Of a DNA stretch of 64,000 nucleotides, positions 62,225 through 64,000 are shown piece by piece. The first letter of the stretch is position 1, and each line of letters starts with the position of its first letter. Made by a program: the position numbers and the translations under genes. Source of the stretch: Flaviramulus_B aquimarinus (lineage in GTDB: Bacteria; Bacteroidota; Bacteroidia; Flavobacteriales; Flavobacteriaceae); assembly GCF_039543205.1 (NCBI RefSeq), contig NZ_BAABJH010000006.1:310001-374000 (forward strand). The letters are read 5' to 3'. Under the pieces are notes generated by a model. That model was given only the letters and a program-made list of their open reading frames with translations, made no database searches and was not told the origin of the DNA.

Positions 62225-62797
62225 TTATACACTAGTTGATTTAAACTTTTTATATAATTTTAAAATTATCAATAATATAATAATTACAAGAATACCACCA
62301 AAAATAGGCAGAAATATAGAAACAATGGACATAATAATAGATACACCTGTTTCAACCATAGACACTATAGGGTTACCCAACCCGCCTGTGGTTGCTGTTG
62401 ATGCTAATCGTGCAGTGCTTGATGTTCCTGCCACTGCAACGGCAGTGCCTCCTCCTGCTATTATTGCTAAGGACCAAGTAATTACAGGGCTTAAATCGGC
62501 AACCGTAGATAACATAATTGCTGTTCCTGCTAAAGCTGCCAATGGCACTGCCATAGTATCTAATAAATTATCAATGTATGGTATAAAATAAGCAAAGACT
62601 TCAATAATGGTAGCCACACCTAAAGTGATTAATGCAGCTGTACTTCCTATCCATTGCCACGATTCATTAAGTTGCCAGACATCAAAATAGGATGCCAAAC
62701 TTAAAGCAAACAATGGTAGAAACACCCTGAATCCAACCGATGCTGATAAACCAACACCAAGGCAAACACTAATTATAGTTTCTATGGTTAAATCCAT
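62225..62797 (-). CDS. DUF4126 family membrane protein
   Basis: A 190-residue protein with five or six hydrophobic helices; LSASVGFRVFLPLFALSLASY near the N-terminus and GTAVAVAGTSSTARLASTATTGGLGNP are characteristic of DUF4126. Function unknown; glycine- and alanine-rich helices suggest a small-molecule channel or carrier. The next gene, kdsB, is 45 bp downstream in the same direction. Confidence 0.88.
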   Translation of the reverse strand: MDLTIETIISVCLGVGLSASVGFRVFLPLFALSLASYFDVWQLNESWQWIGSTAALITLGVATIIEVFAYFIPYIDNLLDTMAVPLAALAGTAIMLSTVADLSPVITWSLAIIAGGGTAVAVAGTSSTARLASTATTGGLGNPIVSMVETGVSIIMSIVSIFLPIFGGILVIIILLIILKLYKKFKSTSV

Positions 62798-62945
62798 TAA
62801 TTTTTACAAAGTTCGTAAATCAAAGTTAAATTATTTTTCTGAATGGCTTAGATTCTTACACATAGATTCATGAAGATTACTTGTAAGTTTCTATTTGGCA
62901 AGGGTATACCAATATTTTTTGTCTGGAACTACACCTAAAAACCAA

Positions 62946-64000
62946 TCAATATTCCTCAAAAAAATCATCACTAAAACCTATTAGGTACAATTTTTCTTTA
63001 GCTCTGGTTACTGCAGTATATAACCATCGTAAATAATCTTTATCAATACCATTAGGTAAATAAGGTTGTTCTACAAAAACGGTTTCCCATTGGCCACCTT
63101 GAGATTTATGACAAGTAATGGCATACGAAAACTTAACCTGAAGAGCATTAAAGTGCTTATTGCCTTTAACTTTTAAAAACTTCTTATACTTACTGGTTTC
63201 GCTTTCATAATCTTTCATGACTTCTTGGTATAATCTATTGGATTCCTCATAAGGTAAAGATGGCGTTTCAGCATTAATTGTGTCTAAAAGCAATACCGTT
63301 TCAAAAGGTCGCATTTTTGGGTAATCAACCATCCGTATTTTAACTTCCGCAAAGCGAAACCCATAAAGCTCTTGTATATTAAAAATTTCTAAAACCTCTA
63401 TAATATCGCCATTGGCTATAAAACCAGCTTCAGTAGTTGGTTTAATCCAGAAATAATTATTCTTAACAACCATTAAAAAGTCACCCGTTGTTAATTCGCT
63501 TTCATTAAAAAGTATCCTATTCCTAATTTGCTGATTGTATAAATTAGCCCGTTTATTACTTCTTACGATTATAGCAGTTTCCTCTTTTCCTAATTCACTA
63601 TAAGCATCATTAATAGCATCCATAATCTCATAACCATCAATAAGTCTGACAATATCTTTAAAATCTGCCAAATCGAATTTAAAGGCATCGTAAAAGCTAT
63701 TAGACAAGGCCTCTCTTAAAACTGTAGCATTAGCAAGAATACCCGAATCTTGTTCTTGACGGACCACTTCGTCTAATTCCATTCTAGTAACTTCTTTATT
63801 ATAATTTAGTGCAATTCTATTTTCATCAAGTGCAGGACTGATATCTAATTTTACTGGTGGTAATTGTGCCGTATCACCAATTAAAAGCAACTTACACTGA
63901 TGCCCAGAATACACATATTGCATTAAATCATCTAACAACGAGCCATTTTCAAAAAGCTTAGATTCACCAGGTGTATCTGGAATCATGGAAGCTTCATCTA
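62946..64000 (-). CDS. RecD-like ATP-dependent helicase, N-terminus outside window
   Basis: At least 351 residues; the frame continues past base 64000 (upstream residues read D-E-A-S before the Met at 63986, part of Walker B DEASM). Motif III LLLIGDTAQLPPVK, motif IV region VVRQEQDSGILANA, and C-terminal YAITCHKSQGGQW and WLYTAVTRAKEKLYLIG identify a superfamily 1 RecD/UvrD-C helicase. The Walker A part is beyond the window. Probably a DNA-repair or exonuclease-related 5'-3' helicase. Confidence 0.9.
   Translation of the reverse strand, partial: DEASMIPDTPGESKLFENGSLLDDLMQYVYSGHQCKLLLIGDTAQLPPVKLDISPALDENRIALNYNKEVTRMELDEVVRQEQDSGILANATVLREALSNSFYDAFKFDLADFKDIVRLIDGYEIMDAINDAYSELGKEETAIIVRSNKRANLYNQQIRNRILFNESELTTGDFLMVVKNNYFWIKPTTEAGFIANGDIIEVLEIFNIQELYGFRFAEVKIRMVDYPKMRPFETVLLLDTINAETPSLPYEESNRLYQEVMKDYESETSKYKKFLKVKGNKHFNALQVKFSYAITCHKSQGGQWETVFVEQPYLPNGIDKDYLRWLYTAVTRAKEKLYLIGFSDDFFEEY

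Overview
The window is chromosomal DNA from an AT-rich member of the Flavobacteriaceae (Bacteroidetes). Three observations support this. One secreted protein (31592-32329) ends in a type IX secretion sorting domain. Upstream regions carry TAnnTTTG-type -7 boxes rather than Shine-Dalgarno-led starts. The families present are typical of the group: a peptidase fused to an ABC-2 permease, LytS/LytTR pairs, DUF6503-, DUF4126- and DUF1835-type proteins, and a TlpA-type lipoprotein with an N-terminal extension. I see no rRNA, tRNA, CRISPR array, insertion sequence or phage genes. Both ends cut a gene: a YbdG-like mechanosensitive channel on the left and a RecD-like helicase on the right.

Layout. 0-2.2 kb: membrane proteins, then a gene-poor stretch with strong inverted repeats. 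2.2-8.1 kb: an ABC ATPase and a permease/aminopeptidase fusion, divergent from a LytS-type kinase and LytTR regulator. 8.3-12.4 kb: three tandem-domain universal stress proteins and a CPA2 antiporter. 12.6-14.6 kb: RidA and an Old Yellow Enzyme divergent from an HxlR regulator, with two palindromes between them. 14.9-19.1 kb: a six-gene accessory operon behind an AraC regulator. 19.3-23.4 kb: two secreted proteins and a large HAD protein. 23.4-31.6 kb: proton-translocating transhydrogenase (three subunits), two EamA exporters, a cold-shock-domain protein, a helicase and an aldo/keto reductase.

31.6-35.4 kb is the accessory part. It holds a type IX secretion substrate, a conserved-looking secreted protein, a cluster of very short genes, a small secreted protein, a decayed exbD and a 3D-domain lipoprotein. 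35.4-46.3 kb: fused 2-oxoacid dehydrogenase E1, a five-gene operon (2OG-Fe oxygenase, SUI1/eIF1 homologue, DUF1835, nucleoside phosphorylase, cytosolic binding-protein-like gene), histidine ammonia-lyase, TlpA and Nnr. 46.3-51.3 kb: the threonine operon thrABC behind a Thr-rich leader peptide and hairpins that look like an attenuator. 52.2-64 kb: gcvT, a sugar-nucleotide reductase-like gene, pterin dehydratase, YebC, a NYN protein, a large zinc metalloprotease, an acyltransferase, a KdnB-like dehydrogenase, a HAD protein, kdsB, DUF4126 and the helicase.

The strongest candidate for something undescribed is the short-gene cluster at 33.37-34.38 kb. Two tandem 28-codon ORFs end in SNHWN-x-KRRYR and differ mostly at silent third positions. 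A third ORF of 44 codons ends in a related W-x-x-x-KRY tail. They surround a gene for a 127-aa exported protein. I do not recognise the family.
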